16,967 nucleotides of DNA from CAZUVM01 sp964623885 (lineage in GTDB: Bacteria; Verrucomicrobiota; Verrucomicrobiia; Limisphaerales; UBA8199). The stretch lies in NCBI GenBank assembly GCA_964623885.1, contig CAZUVM010000209.1, positions 1-16,967 on the forward strand, read 5' to 3'. Made by a program: the position numbers and the translations under genes. Of this stretch, positions 1 to 7,645 are shown piece after piece; positions within the stretch are counted from its first letter, which is position 1, and every line of letters begins with the position of its first letter. Under the pieces are notes generated by a model. It ran no database searches, had not been told where the DNA came from, and saw nothing but the letters and a program-made list of their open reading frames with translations.

Positions 1-459
1 AGCGTAGTTGAGCTTGCCGGTAATTACGTTAGCCCCGCGTCCAAGCAGGATCACATTACCGATGTCGGCCAGGTGCAGGATGGTCTCGGATATCTGTCGC
101 ACCAGTGTCGAGGACGGCGGATGCAAGCCGAACAACTCGTCCATCGTGTCGGACACTTCCGTAACGCGATCCTCCGGCATGAACCGAGCGAGGCGGCTGG
201 GCAAATGATGCTCGGACAAGACCCGCTCCACCAAGTTGCGGTCGAACACGGTCCAGGCGTGCGGCTCATCGGACTCGCGGGCCTGGAGATACTCAGCCAA
301 CCTTTCGGCCACCGCGTGGCCGCCTGAACCGGTCTGACGCGAGATAGTTATGACTGCTTTATGCTCGCCGCGCCGGTAACCTGCCATGACCGACCGGGGT
401 GGCTGCAATTGGAGATTAATGAAATTGAGATAATGATCGAAACCAAACGTAGAATTCAT
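1..459 (-). CDS. Cytidylate kinase-like family protein, 3' end outside window
   Basis: The minus strand is open from an ATG at 457-459 to the window edge, giving 153 residues with no stop, so the C-terminal part is missing. Residues 35-58 read VITISRQTGSGG followed by a helix. This is the glycine-rich nucleotide-binding strand-loop of the cytidylate kinase-like (AAA_26, Cytidylate_kin2) family, in which the usual form is ISRQYGSGG. Further family-like segments are WTVFDRNLVERVL at 69-81 and VILLGRGANVI at 136-146. The family resembles CMP/dCMP kinases but its substrate is often unproven, so nucleoside-monophosphate kinase activity is an inference. A GGAGG ribosome-binding site (complement of 465-469) lies about five bases upstream and supports this start. 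The gene is divergent from the pseudouridine synthase at 728. The plus-strand readings over this region are out-of-frame shadows. Confidence 0.85.
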   Translation of the reverse strand, partial: MNSTFGFDHYLNFINLQLQPPRSVMAGYRRGEHKAVITISRQTGSGGHAVAERLAEYLQARESDEPHAWTVFDRNLVERVLSEHHLPSRLARFMPEDRVTEVSDTMDELFGLHPPSSTLVRQISETILHLADIGNVILLGRGANVITGKLNYA

Positions 460-727
460 AAATGCCTCCGCGGTTGATTGATGATCCGGAACGCTGAAGA
501 AGACGACATACACCGCACTGCGGGCCTCGGCTTCACGCCCGCCGCTCTCGCCGCCCGGTCCATCGGTTCCGGCATGTTCATGGATCCTGGCCTAAATAAC
601 TCTCGTCCTTGAAAATGATTATTCAATGGCATTGCACAGGATTTGATTGCGGCTAATGGTTCCCATTAACCCGAACAGGTAAGGACACCGTCCTCGGCGT
701 CCCCAATCTCTCGGTGGTCGCCTGGTT
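460..727. other. Divergent intergenic region with no gene seen
   Basis: This gap lies between two divergently transcribed genes and should hold promoters for both. I see no convincing small gene. It contains an A/T-rich patch at 610-624 loosely resembling a Fur box, and an imperfect inverted repeat at 651-671 (arms GGCTAATGG and CCATTAACC, spacer TTC, 8 of 9 positions paired). No clear -35/-10 pair could be assigned. Confidence 0.5.
651..671. promoter_or_regulatory. Imperfect inverted repeat, possible operator
   Basis: The arms GGCTAATGG and CCATTAACC are separated by TTC and pair at 8 of 9 positions. The site lies between the cytidylate kinase-like gene and the pseudouridine synthase, 57 bases before the assigned start of the latter. 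It has no T-run, so a terminator is unlikely. A dimeric regulator site is possible, but no regulator is indicated. Confidence 0.25.
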
Positions 728-1522
728 TTGCTTTTCCCTGAACCTCTGCTGCCCTACTGTGCCCCGGCTGTGAGCAGGAGCCAGTCGACAGCAGCACGCG
801 AACTAACCCGCAAGACGGGCCTGGCGCGGGCTCTATCGAAACTAGGCTTTTGTTCGCGCAGCCAGGCCCGCGAAGTCATCCGCTCTGGCCACGTGACGGT
901 GAATGGTTCGACCCGAACGGACCCGGAATCACGCGTTGACCTGCATCGAGACCGCATCGCCGTGGATCGCGAAATTCTGCGTGCGACGACCAAGGTGTAT
1001 CTGATGCTCAACAAACCGCGCGGGCTGGTTACTACCGCCTCAGACGAGCAAGGCCGCCGCACGGTTTTCGAATGCCTGGCCGGTCAGGAACTCCCTTTCG
1101 TTTCTCCAGTAGGACGACTCGATAAGGCCAGCGAAGGACTGTTGCTGTTCACTAACGATAGCTCTTGGGCGGCACGGATCACCGACCCTGCTTCCGGCAT
1201 CCGGAAAACCTATCATGTCCAAATCAATCGCCTCAGTGACAGCATGTTGCTCCAGCAAATGCACCGCGGACTTCAGGTTGAGAACGATTTTCTGGCGGTG
1301 CGTTCGGCATCGGTGTTGCGGCAAGGGGCGACCAATAGCTGGCTCGAAGTCGTGCTCGATGAAGGCAAAAACCGGCACTTGCGGCGGTTGCTATCCGCTC
1401 TGGGAGTCAACGTATTGCGCCTGGTCCGGGTTGCGGTAGGTTCAATTCAGCTGGGCAACCTGCCCAAAGGTCAGGTTCGCGCCTTGAGCCAGGAGGAAGT
1501 GAACTCGCTCCGAATCACGTGA
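728..1522 (+). CDS. Pseudouridine synthase, RsuA/RluB/RluE/RluF type
   Basis: It converts a specific uridine of ribosomal RNA to pseudouridine. Residues about 31-78 form an S4 RNA-binding domain (LARALSKLGFCSRSQAREVI, then SGHVTVNG). The synthase domain begins at YLMLNKPRGLVTT (91-103). The catalytic-Asp motif GRLDKASEGLLLFTND is at 129-144, with D132 as the expected nucleophile. A C-terminal conserved basic segment EGKNRHLRRLL is at 212-222. The length of 264 residues fits the family. Which rRNA position is modified cannot be told from sequence alone. The longest frame starts at a TTG (728). An in-frame GTG at 770 is an alternative, and neither has a clear ribosome-binding site, so up to about 14 N-terminal residues are uncertain. 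The stop overlaps the next gene by four bases (GTGA), suggesting co-transcription and translational coupling. Confidence 0.92.
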   Translation: MLFPEPLLPYCAPAVSRSQSTAARELTRKTGLARALSKLGFCSRSQAREVIRSGHVTVNGSTRTDPESRVDLHRDRIAVDREILRATTKVYLMLNKPRGLVTTASDEQGRRTVFECLAGQELPFVSPVGRLDKASEGLLLFTNDSSWAARITDPASGIRKTYHVQINRLSDSMLLQQMHRGLQVENDFLAVRSASVLRQGATNSWLEVVLDEGKNRHLRRLLSALGVNVLRLVRVAVGSIQLGNLPKGQVRALSQEEVNSLRIT

Positions 1523-2352
1523 AAATGGTCTCGCTGCCTTCACGTGAATCTGTGCCGGCTTTCGGCATGGGCACTTGGCATATGGGGGATGATCCTGCCG
1601 CGCGCGAGGAGGAACTGGCAACCCTGTGTCTTGGCCTCGATCGCGGTGTCACCCTCATCGACACCGCCGAAATGTATGGCGATGGCCGGGCCGAGAAGTT
1701 GGTTGGTGAAGCCATTGCTGGCCGCCGCGAAAAGGTTTTCCTCGTTAGCAAAGTGCTGCCCTCAAATGCATCCCGGAAGGGGACAGTGACTGCCTGCGAG
1801 CGCAGCTTGAGACGCCTCCGAACTGATCGCCTCGATCTCTATCTCCTGCATTGGCGCGGCAGCGAACCGCTGGAAGAAACTCTGACTGGATTGGCCGACC
1901 TCCAGCGCGCCGGCAAGATTCGCCATTATGGCGTCAGCAATTTGGACCTGGGCGAAATGAAGGAGTTGTGGTCCTTATCCGGCGGTAGCGCCGTGCAGAC
2001 CGACCAGCTCCTGTATAATCTGTCCCGCCGCGGCATTGAGCGGGATTTGTTGCCCTGGCTGCACCGTCATCGTATCCCGGTGATGGCTTACTCGCCAATC
2101 GAACAGGCGCGCTTACTCGAGGACCCGAAGCTCGTTGTTTTTGTTCGCCGGCACGAGCTCACTCCAGCCCAGGCCGCCCTCGGTTGGCTCTTAGCCAAAG
2201 ACGACATCATCGTCATTCCCAAGACCAGCCGGCGCAAGCGTTTGCTGGAAAACCTTGCTTCTCTCGATAAGCCGCTAACTCCCTCTCAAATTTCCGAACT
2301 CGATCGCCTCTTCCCTCCGCCGTCCGGCCCGCAGCCGCTTGAGATGCTATAA
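1519..2352 (+). CDS. Aldo/keto reductase
   Basis: This is a cytosolic NAD(P)H-dependent oxidoreductase of the (beta/alpha)8 aldo/keto reductase superfamily. The four catalytic residues are visible: D48 in GVTLIDTAEMYGDGRAE, Y53, K78 in VFLVSKVLPSN, and H111 in LDLYLLHWRG. Family segments GKIRHYGVSNLD (132-143), QLLYNL and the cofactor-binding IPKTSRRKRLLENL near the C terminus are also present. The length of 277 residues is normal. The substrate cannot be predicted. The frame opens at a GTG that overlaps the stop of the pseudouridine synthase. An ATG two codons later (1525) is equally plausible. The AGGAGG at 1491-1496 is too far upstream to settle the start. Overlap with the preceding gene implies an operon, although a joint function is not obvious. 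Confidence 0.93.
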   Translation: MKMVSLPSRESVPAFGMGTWHMGDDPAAREEELATLCLGLDRGVTLIDTAEMYGDGRAEKLVGEAIAGRREKVFLVSKVLPSNASRKGTVTACERSLRRLRTDRLDLYLLHWRGSEPLEETLTGLADLQRAGKIRHYGVSNLDLGEMKELWSLSGGSAVQTDQLLYNLSRRGIERDLLPWLHRHRIPVMAYSPIEQARLLEDPKLVVFVRRHELTPAQAALGWLLAKDDIIVIPKTSRRKRLLENLASLDKPLTPSQISELDRLFPPPSGPQPLEML

Positions 2353-2480
2353 CCCCTTTCCGCCATTCCTTACTCATATTTGTCTTCTCTGCGTTTCTCT
2401 GCACTCTTCGCGCCTCTTTGGTAGATTTTGGCGCTTCACATTAGGTTGCGGCCCTCCCCCACCACGCCAATACTCCTCCG

Positions 2481-3425
2481 GTGCAATTCAGCCGCGATGA
2501 GTTGAAGCAGCCTATCGCCGACCTCGCCACGCTTGGCGTTTTTCTCGGGACCTCTTCCTGGAAATATCAAGGTTGGTTTGGAACACTCTATGACCGGGCG
2601 CGCTACGAATATCGCGGCAGATTCGCCGAAGCGCGCTTCAACCGCAATTGCCTCGCTGAATACGCCGAGCTCTTCAAAACTGTCTGCGTCGACGCCGCCT
2701 ATTACACCTTCCCCACCGAAAAATACCTCGATGGCATGGCCCAGTCGGTTCCGGATGACTTTCGGTTCGCTTTCAAGGTGACTGACGTCGTCACGATCAA
2801 AAACTTCCCCAATCTCGATCGCTTCGGAGATCTCGCCGGCAAACCCAACGAAGATTTTCTCAACGCTGATCTTTTCGCCGAATCATTCTTGCGGCCCTGC
2901 GAATCGATCCGGCCCAAAGTCGGGCTGCTGATGTTAGAGTTTTCGCGATTCTGGCCTTCTGACTACCAGCACGGACGTGAATTCATCGCCGACCTTGATC
3001 GATTCCTGGGCCAACTGCCACAAACCTGGTCTTACGGTGTCGAAATGCGCAATCGCAATTGGCTTAGACCGCAATATTTCGATTGTCTGGCACGCCACCG
3101 GGTGACTCACGTCTTCAATTCCTGGGAAGCTATGCCGCCCGTCGGCCAACAAATGGCGTTGCCCGGCAGCCGCACCAATCCGACCCTTACGGCCGCCCGT
3201 TTTTTGCTCAAACCCGGCCGCACCTACGAGGAAGCCGTCAAAACCTTTCAACCTTACGACCAGGCCAAGGAAGTAATCCCGGAAGCGCGTGCCGCTGGCC
3301 GAGCACTTATCCAGGAAGGCAAAACCGCCGGACCGCAGCGCAAGACGTTCATCTTTGTGAACAATCGCCTCGAAGGCAACGCGCTCGCCACCATTGCCGC
3401 TATGCTTGAACCCGCAGGCGAGTGA
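2481..3425 (+). CDS. DUF72 domain-containing protein (YecE-like)
   Basis: It belongs to the DUF72 family of TIM-barrel proteins of unknown biochemical role. Diagnostic segments are GVFLGTSSWKYQGWFG near residue 19, where family members typically carry a GTSSW/Y-type motif. They also include YAELFKTVCVDAAYYTFP in the first third, FRFAFKVTDVVT, YGVEMRNRNWL, and the C-terminal KTFIFVNNRLEGNALATI. At 314 residues it is slightly longer than many homologues. The start is a GTG with no clear ribosome-binding site, so a nearby start cannot be excluded. It follows the aldo/keto reductase on the same strand after a 128-base gap and is convergent with the glycerol-3-phosphate dehydrogenase. No enzymatic residue can be assigned with confidence. 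Confidence 0.9.
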   Translation: MQFSRDELKQPIADLATLGVFLGTSSWKYQGWFGTLYDRARYEYRGRFAEARFNRNCLAEYAELFKTVCVDAAYYTFPTEKYLDGMAQSVPDDFRFAFKVTDVVTIKNFPNLDRFGDLAGKPNEDFLNADLFAESFLRPCESIRPKVGLLMLEFSRFWPSDYQHGREFIADLDRFLGQLPQTWSYGVEMRNRNWLRPQYFDCLARHRVTHVFNSWEAMPPVGQQMALPGSRTNPTLTAARFLLKPGRTYEEAVKTFQPYDQAKEVIPEARAAGRALIQEGKTAGPQRKTFIFVNNRLEGNALATIAAMLEPAGE

Positions 3426-3444
3426 CTTGCTGAATGACCAGGGG

Positions 3445-3463
3445 CGGGGACGTCTCGTCCCCG
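3445..3463 (-). repeat. REP-like hairpin A, copy 1
   Basis: This is a perfect palindrome with 8-base arms (CGGGGACG and CGTCCCCG) and a 3-base loop, TCT on the plus strand and AGA on the minus strand. Read on the minus strand it is followed by CCCC. It sits 20 bases past the stop of the DUF72 gene. No T-run follows on either strand, so it is not a standard intrinsic terminator. It forms an inverted pair with the copy at 3532-3550. Confidence 0.75.
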
Positions 3464-3531
3464 GGTCTCCGATAGGATGTGGCATGGGGAACCGGCCGTC
3501 TGGTACCCGACTTAGTCAGGACAATCAATCA

Positions 3532-3550
3532 CGGTGACGAGACGTCACCG
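3532..3550 (+). repeat. REP-like hairpin A, copy 2 (inverted)
   Basis: Perfect 8-base arms (CGGTGACG and CGTCACCG) enclose the loop AGA, and CCCCC follows. Read on its own strand it matches copy 1 except that one G:C stem pair is replaced by T:A, so both arms changed together. The two copies face each other in the gap between convergent genes, an arrangement like bacterial interspersed mosaic elements. Confidence 0.75.
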
Positions 3551-3620
3551 CCCCCTATCACCATTAGCTAAGCCTTACGACTTACTCAGCTCCGTTACGC
3601 GCCGCACCTGGTTTTACCCG

Positions 3621-5177
3621 TTACCTCGCCAGCGCACGATAAGCATCGAGTTCCGCCGCGCGGTGTTCTGCCGACCAGCCCAGCATTTCCTCCATCCACT
3701 CAGCCACTCGTTCGGCCTTTTGCCCCGCGTCCGCATGGTAATAATGCCAACTCGTCCGCCGGACCATGACATCCTCCACGTGCAGCGCCCATTCCTTAGA
3801 GCAGTAATGCTCCACCGCCGCTCGTCCAAATGGCGGCGGCAAAATCCCACTCACGCCTTCGGCCTCCGCGGCTTCGATCAGCATTTCGTCTGCCGTTCGA
3901 GATCTGTCGCTCCTCTGCCCATCACGGTGCAACTGCTTCATACCGCCCGAATGCTTCAACCATTTTACGATCTGATCCCCTGTCTGCTCAGCCATGAGCC
4001 GGTAGATCGTTAGCTTGCCTCCCGCAACATCCCACCAGCCTGGTTCCGGGTTGCGAATTTCATGCGCGCGCGAAATATCCGAGGGCGACCCGTCCGGGTG
4101 GGCCAGCAACGGGCGAAGCCCCGCCCACGTGCTAATCACGTCCGCCTCTGACAGCGTTACCGACGGAAAATACTCGTTCACGCTGTGCAGGACGTAGGCA
4201 ATGTCCTCAGGATCGGCGTGCACTTTGTCCAATGACCCATGGTAATCCGTGTCCGTCGTGCCCAGGATGACTCGCTCGCCCCACGGAATCACAAACAGCA
4301 GCCGGTGCCCTTGCGTAATCGCAACGGCCTCCGGAATCGGCAGCCGCTCTCGTGCGATCACCAGGTGAATGCCCTTGGTCAGGCGCAGCTTTATGGTGCT
4401 GTGCGGCAAATCCGCCGCCCACGGCCCCGCCGCATTTACCACCGCCTGCGCGCGCAATTCCATTCCTGTTCCGCTCAATCGATCCTTCGCCTGGCAAACC
4501 CACGATCCGTCCCTGCGCGCTCCGCCGTCGAACCCGCAATAGTTCATTAACATCGCTCCGTGCCGGGCTGCGGAGCGCAGCGTATCCAGCACCAGGCGAG
4601 CGTCATTGGTCAACCCATCGAAATAACGCACTGCCCCGGTCAAACTGTCTTGCTTGAGCTTCGGCACTTTATCCAGCACCTGCGCTTGCGATAATGCGCT
4701 CGAGCGACCCAGGTTTCGTCCACTGCACAGCAGGTCGTACAGCTTCACGCCGATGCGCATCTGCCACCGCGGCCATCCGCTGCCTTTGTACGTTGGAAAG
4801 ATAAACGGCAAGGGCTGGGCCAGGTGCGGCGCGATGCGGTGCAGCACCCCTTTCTCCAGGCTTGCCTCGCGCACCAGGCCCACCCTTCCTTGTGCCAAAT
4901 AACGCAGCCCACCGTGCAGCAAGCGCGTTGAGCGGCTGCTCGTGCCGAAAGCAAAATCGTACTGGTCGAGCAGTCCAACCCGCAACCCGCGCATCGCCGC
5001 ATCTCGCGCAATCCCGGCCCCCACAATCCCGCCGCCGACGATCAACACGTGCAGCGGACCTTGAGTAAGCGCCGCGACCGTTTGGGCACGAGCATTCAAA
5101 GGCGATAAACTCTGCGGGATAACCGGCATCCCCAGATGAATATCCATCCGCACCGTCGATTGTGAAGCAGAATCCAA
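3621..5177 (-). CDS. glpD: FAD-dependent glycerol-3-phosphate dehydrogenase
   Basis: It oxidises sn-glycerol-3-phosphate to dihydroxyacetone phosphate and, by family analogy, passes electrons to membrane quinone. The N-terminal FAD-binding Rossmann motif is VLIVGGGIVGAGIARDAAMR (residues 44-63). It is followed by the GlpD-typical FGTSSRSTRLLHGGLRYL (77-94). The DAO-type oxidoreductase body continues through TKGIHLVI and ILGTTDTDYHG. A C-terminal all-helical domain contains VMVRRTSWHYYHADAG. At 518 residues the length is usual for GlpD. The longest frame starts at a TTG (5177). In-frame ATGs at 5147 and 5129 are more likely starts, since the Rossmann fold begins only at residue 42. No glpF, glpK or glpR lies beside it. 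It is convergent with the DUF72 gene and divergent from the sigma factor gene. Confidence 0.93.
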   Translation of the reverse strand: MDSASQSTVRMDIHLGMPVIPQSLSPLNARAQTVAALTQGPLHVLIVGGGIVGAGIARDAAMRGLRVGLLDQYDFAFGTSSRSTRLLHGGLRYLAQGRVGLVREASLEKGVLHRIAPHLAQPLPFIFPTYKGSGWPRWQMRIGVKLYDLLCSGRNLGRSSALSQAQVLDKVPKLKQDSLTGAVRYFDGLTNDARLVLDTLRSAARHGAMLMNYCGFDGGARRDGSWVCQAKDRLSGTGMELRAQAVVNAAGPWAADLPHSTIKLRLTKGIHLVIARERLPIPEAVAITQGHRLLFVIPWGERVILGTTDTDYHGSLDKVHADPEDIAYVLHSVNEYFPSVTLSEADVISTWAGLRPLLAHPDGSPSDISRAHEIRNPEPGWWDVAGGKLTIYRLMAEQTGDQIVKWLKHSGGMKQLHRDGQRSDRSRTADEMLIEAAEAEGVSGILPPPFGRAAVEHYCSKEWALHVEDVMVRRTSWHYYHADAGQKAERVAEWMEEMLGWSAEHRAAELDAYRALAR

Positions 5178-5274
5178 CCGTTCGAAACCCGAACTGTAGG
5201 CGACGACGTAAGGAGTCGATTTTCACTGCTTCCGTCCCTCCTCTCTGTTCTCGCCTTCCCCCATGTTCACTCCG

Positions 5275-5316
5275 CCTTTGCGGTCACATTCATCCTGTCC
5301 ATGCTGTTCATGTGTC
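5275..5316 (+). repeat. Dispersed intergenic module (GCGGTC / TTCATCCTG type)
   Basis: The stretch CCTTTGCGGTCACATTCATCC and the bases after it resemble short modules at 12951-12980, 11537-11594 and 16464-16530. All share a TTTGCG-like word followed by TTCATCCTG or a close variant. It lies upstream of the sigma factor start and in the longest frame would be misread as its N terminus. Divergence between copies makes the boundaries approximate. Confidence 0.4.
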
Positions 5317-5331
5317 AAATTCTCCGCAACC

Positions 5332-5359
5332 TTGTTCCTATCGCGGTGTTTGTTATGCT
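5332..5359 (+). promoter_or_regulatory. Possible promoter of the sigma factor gene
   Basis: TTGTTC (5332-5337) and TATGCT (5354-5359) are separated by 16 bases and lie just before the ATG at 5368, which would make the transcript almost leaderless. The overlapping word CCGCAACCTT (5324-5333) recurs as CCGCAACTTT at 5976-5985 before the next gene. It could therefore instead be a -35 element read by the ECF sigma factor itself. Both readings are inference. Confidence 0.3.
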
Positions 5360-5367
5360 GGATCACT

Positions 5368-5970
5368 ATGTCCGTGGAGAGCGATCCCGACGCCGCCCTG
5401 ATGTTGCGCGTGAAGCAGGGCGATCACACGGCATTTTCAGAGCTGGTCGACAAGTATAAACAGCCGGTCATGAACCTGGCCTACCGGATGCTCCGCGACG
5501 CAACCGAAGCCGAGGACCTCTCCCAGGCCGTGTTCATTCAGATCTATAAGTCAGCCGATCGCTACCGGATTGCTTCCAAGTTTTCCACCTGGCTCTTCAC
5601 CATCGCACGCAATCTTTGCCTCAACGAGCTCCGGCGCCGCTCGCGTCATCCTGCCGACTCCCTCGACGCGCCCCACCCGGACCAGCCCGACCAGCCTTTG
5701 CACCAATTCGAGGACAAAACCAATCCATCGCCACCGGAACACCTGCTGGGGCACGAATTGGAAGCCAAAGTCGAAGAAGCCGTCGCAGAGTTGCCCGATA
5801 ATCAGCGTCTGGCCCTCCTGCTGTGTCAGCAGGACGAACTGAGCTACGAAGAGATGGCCGAGGTGCTGGACTGCACCGTTTCCGCCACCAAATCCCTGAT
5901 CCATCGCGGGCGCGAAACCATTAAAGCCAAGCTCAAACCCTATTTGCGCTCCGGCGTATGGAGAAAATAA
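5368..5970 (+). CDS. RNA polymerase sigma factor, sigma-70 family, ECF type
   Basis: This is an alternative sigma factor of about 200 residues with the two-domain ECF layout. The sigma-2 region runs from AFSELVDKYKQPVMNLAYRM through EDLSQAVFIQIYKSADRYR to FSTWLFTIARNLCLNELRRR. It is joined by a Pro/Asp-rich linker to a sigma-4 helix-turn-helix (AVAELPDNQRLALLLCQQ, then YEEMAEVLDCTVSATKSLIHRGRE). I chose the ATG at 5368 because the 35 codons before it in the longest frame are Cys/Ser/Pro-rich, fall in repeat-like intergenic DNA and lie outside the family. The membrane protein at 6041 follows 70 bases downstream and is the probable anti-sigma factor. The regulon is unknown. Confidence 0.9.
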   Translation: MSVESDPDAALMLRVKQGDHTAFSELVDKYKQPVMNLAYRMLRDATEAEDLSQAVFIQIYKSADRYRIASKFSTWLFTIARNLCLNELRRRSRHPADSLDAPHPDQPDQPLHQFEDKTNPSPPEHLLGHELEAKVEEAVAELPDNQRLALLLCQQDELSYEEMAEVLDCTVSATKSLIHRGRETIKAKLKPYLRSGVWRK

Positions 5971-6040
5971 AATGGCCGCAACTTTCACACTGTTATGGTT
6001 TTAAATAGTACAGTCGCATCTCTGATGCACCCAACCCGAT

Positions 6041-6535
6041 ATGAATAACGGCCTGGTCCCTGAGGAGTTGCGTGAGCTAATCTGGCGCCGGAATCTTACG
6101 CCGGCCGAAGCCGCTCGCTGGCGCGCCTGGCTTGCCGCCCACCCCGAGGCGCAAGGTGATGGCGAGGTCGAGGCCGCTCTCACCGAGGCGCTCGGCTCCC
6201 TGCCCGATGCGCCCATGCCTTCCAACTTTACCGCCCGCGTCCTCCAGGCCGCGCAGCTCGAAGATGCCCGCAAACACCGAGCCGCCTCCGCGTGGGGCAC
6301 GTTACTAAGGTTTGGATGGCTGACACGCGCTGCCGCCGTCGCCGTCGTGCTCGGCATTGCTTTGATTTCCTTCGAACATGTTCAGGATATGCGCAAACAG
6401 AACGAACTCGCTCAGCGCCTCTCGACTATCGGTGTTGTCCCCGATCCACCGCACCCCGAAGCTCTTGAAGATTTCAAGGCCATCCGCCAGCTCAGTACCC
6501 CGGATGATCAATTGCTCTCTTTGATGCAGCAATGA
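6041..6535 (+). CDS. Putative membrane anti-sigma factor
   Basis: This 164-residue protein has an N-terminal cytoplasmic-looking helical region (EELRELIWRRNLTPAEAARW, 8-27). A single hydrophobic segment follows at about 94-110 (LTRAAAVAVVLGIALIS), then a charged C-terminal tail. It lacks the His-Cys-Cys zinc motif of classic ZAS anti-sigma factors. Assignment as anti-sigma is by position directly after an ECF sigma gene and by topology (soluble N-domain, one membrane helix), not by a recognised domain. The stop overlaps the start of the next gene as ATGA, implying translational coupling. I cannot exclude an unrelated membrane protein. Confidence 0.6.
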   Translation: MNNGLVPEELRELIWRRNLTPAEAARWRAWLAAHPEAQGDGEVEAALTEALGSLPDAPMPSNFTARVLQAAQLEDARKHRAASAWGTLLRFGWLTRAAAVAVVLGIALISFEHVQDMRKQNELAQRLSTIGVVPDPPHPEALEDFKAIRQLSTPDDQLLSLMQQ

Positions 6536-7491
6536 GCGCATTTCGAAAAGTAGTGTTCATGGCCATCGCGAGCTTGGGCTCCTTGGCGCTCCCGCTCGTC
6601 GCGCAAACCTCAACGCCTCCCGCGCATTTGTTATCCACAAATGCCGCGCCAATGCCGCCGGTTCTTCCGCCCCCGCCCAAATCTCCGGTCGAACGTTTTC
6701 GCGAGCTCCTGGTCATGGCCCCGGTTGAGCGAGCAAGGTTTCTCTCTGACCGTTCGCCCGAAACCAAAAAGCTTATCCTGGACAAAATCAGCGAGTACCT
6801 CGCCATGCCTGTAGACCAGCGGGAAAAGCGGCTGACGGTCACCGAGCTACGCTGGTACCTGCTGCGCTTGATGAACCTGCCCGAAGCCGAACGGAAGGCG
6901 CAGATGGAATTGATTCCTGGTGAGATGCGCAAGTTGGTCGACGACCGGCTGCGGGTTTGGCACCTGTTGCCGCCCAACATGCAAAAGGAACTCCTCGATA
7001 ACGAGCGCGCCGTGCGTTACCTCATTGATGCCGCCTCCGGTTATACCAGCAATTCCACTCCCCTTCTCCAGACCAATCTGGCCACTTACCTGGCTTTGCC
7101 GCAATCGGAGCAGCAGGAAATCGTGCGCTTGTTCAACCACTTTTTTGAGCTTAGCAAATCCGAGCAGGAAAACGTGCTGCATAAAATGTCCGGCCCCGAA
7201 ACCCTGCAGATTGAAAAAGCCCTGCGCACCTTCCAGGCCCTCCCGCCAGTTCAGCGCGCCCAGTGCATTCGCTCCTTCGGCCAATTCGCCACCCTTAGCC
7301 CGCATGAAAGGGTGCAGTTCCTGAAGGATGCCCAAAAATGGGAACAGATGTCCCCCGCCGACCGCGAGAACTTTAGAAAGTTAGTCGAGCAAACCTCCCT
7401 CCAGCCTCCCATGCCGACTGCCCCGCCGCTCCGGCCGCCACCAACGTCATTGCGGCAACGAATGCCCGACACCGCCACTAATGGTAACTAG
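6532..7491 (+). CDS. Exported helical protein, DUF3106-like
   Basis: The protein has 319 residues. The N terminus is a signal peptide (basic FRK, then a hydrophobic stretch ending LPLVA before QTS, predicted cleavage near residue 24). A Pro-rich spacer follows. The body is a series of helical units with the pattern Leu-x-x-x-Pro-x-x-x-Arg-x-x-Phe/Leu: ELLVMAPVERARFL, HLLPPNMQKELL, TFQALPPVQRAQ, FATLSPHERVQFL and WEQMSPADRENFRKL. This resembles the DUF3106 family of exported proteins. The C terminus is Pro-rich. It is translationally coupled to the putative anti-sigma gene, so it may be a periplasmic sensor or effector of the sigma/anti-sigma pair; that role is inference. The gene is convergent with the GH38-like gene. 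Confidence 0.65.
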   Translation: MSAFRKVVFMAIASLGSLALPLVAQTSTPPAHLLSTNAAPMPPVLPPPPKSPVERFRELLVMAPVERARFLSDRSPETKKLILDKISEYLAMPVDQREKRLTVTELRWYLLRLMNLPEAERKAQMELIPGEMRKLVDDRLRVWHLLPPNMQKELLDNERAVRYLIDAASGYTSNSTPLLQTNLATYLALPQSEQQEIVRLFNHFFELSKSEQENVLHKMSGPETLQIEKALRTFQALPPVQRAQCIRSFGQFATLSPHERVQFLKDAQKWEQMSPADRENFRKLVEQTSLQPPMPTAPPLRPPPTSLRQRMPDTATNGN

Positions 7492-7520
7492 GTCCTTACG
7501 TGAAAACGTCCGGTCCCTCT

Positions 7521-7557
7521 TAATCATAATCTTTAATCGTAATCGTAATCTTCCTCG
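7521..7557 (+). repeat. Degenerate hexamer tandem repeat (TAATCG type)
   Basis: In the gap between convergent genes the hexamer TAATCN is repeated about five times (TAATCA, TAATCT, one extra T, TAATCG, TAATCG, TAATCT). It then grades into a TCCTCG/TCGTCT stretch. The same hexamer recurs at 12928-12951. No hairpin or coding potential is visible. Confidence 0.7.
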
Positions 7558-7645
7558 TCGTCTTCCCTCCTCGCTTGCGAATCTCCAAATCGCATTCAAC
7601 CAGGCTCATAGACCTCTTCAATGAAAAACAACAAATGCTCAATTC

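Noticed and set aside
3445..3463. Intrinsic terminator of the DUF72 gene
   Set aside because: The hairpin is strong, but no T-run follows on either strand. A sibling copy in inverted orientation points to a repeat family instead.
3534..4013. A 159-codon plus-strand open frame over the 3' part of glpD
   Set aside because: It is antisense to the conserved C-terminal domain of glycerol-3-phosphate dehydrogenase, begins within a repeat hairpin and matches no family.
5263..5367. A 35-residue N-terminal extension of the sigma factor
   Set aside because: The stretch is Cys/Ser/Pro-rich, coincides with a dispersed repeat module and has no counterpart in ECF sigma factors. The ATG at 5368 fits the family.
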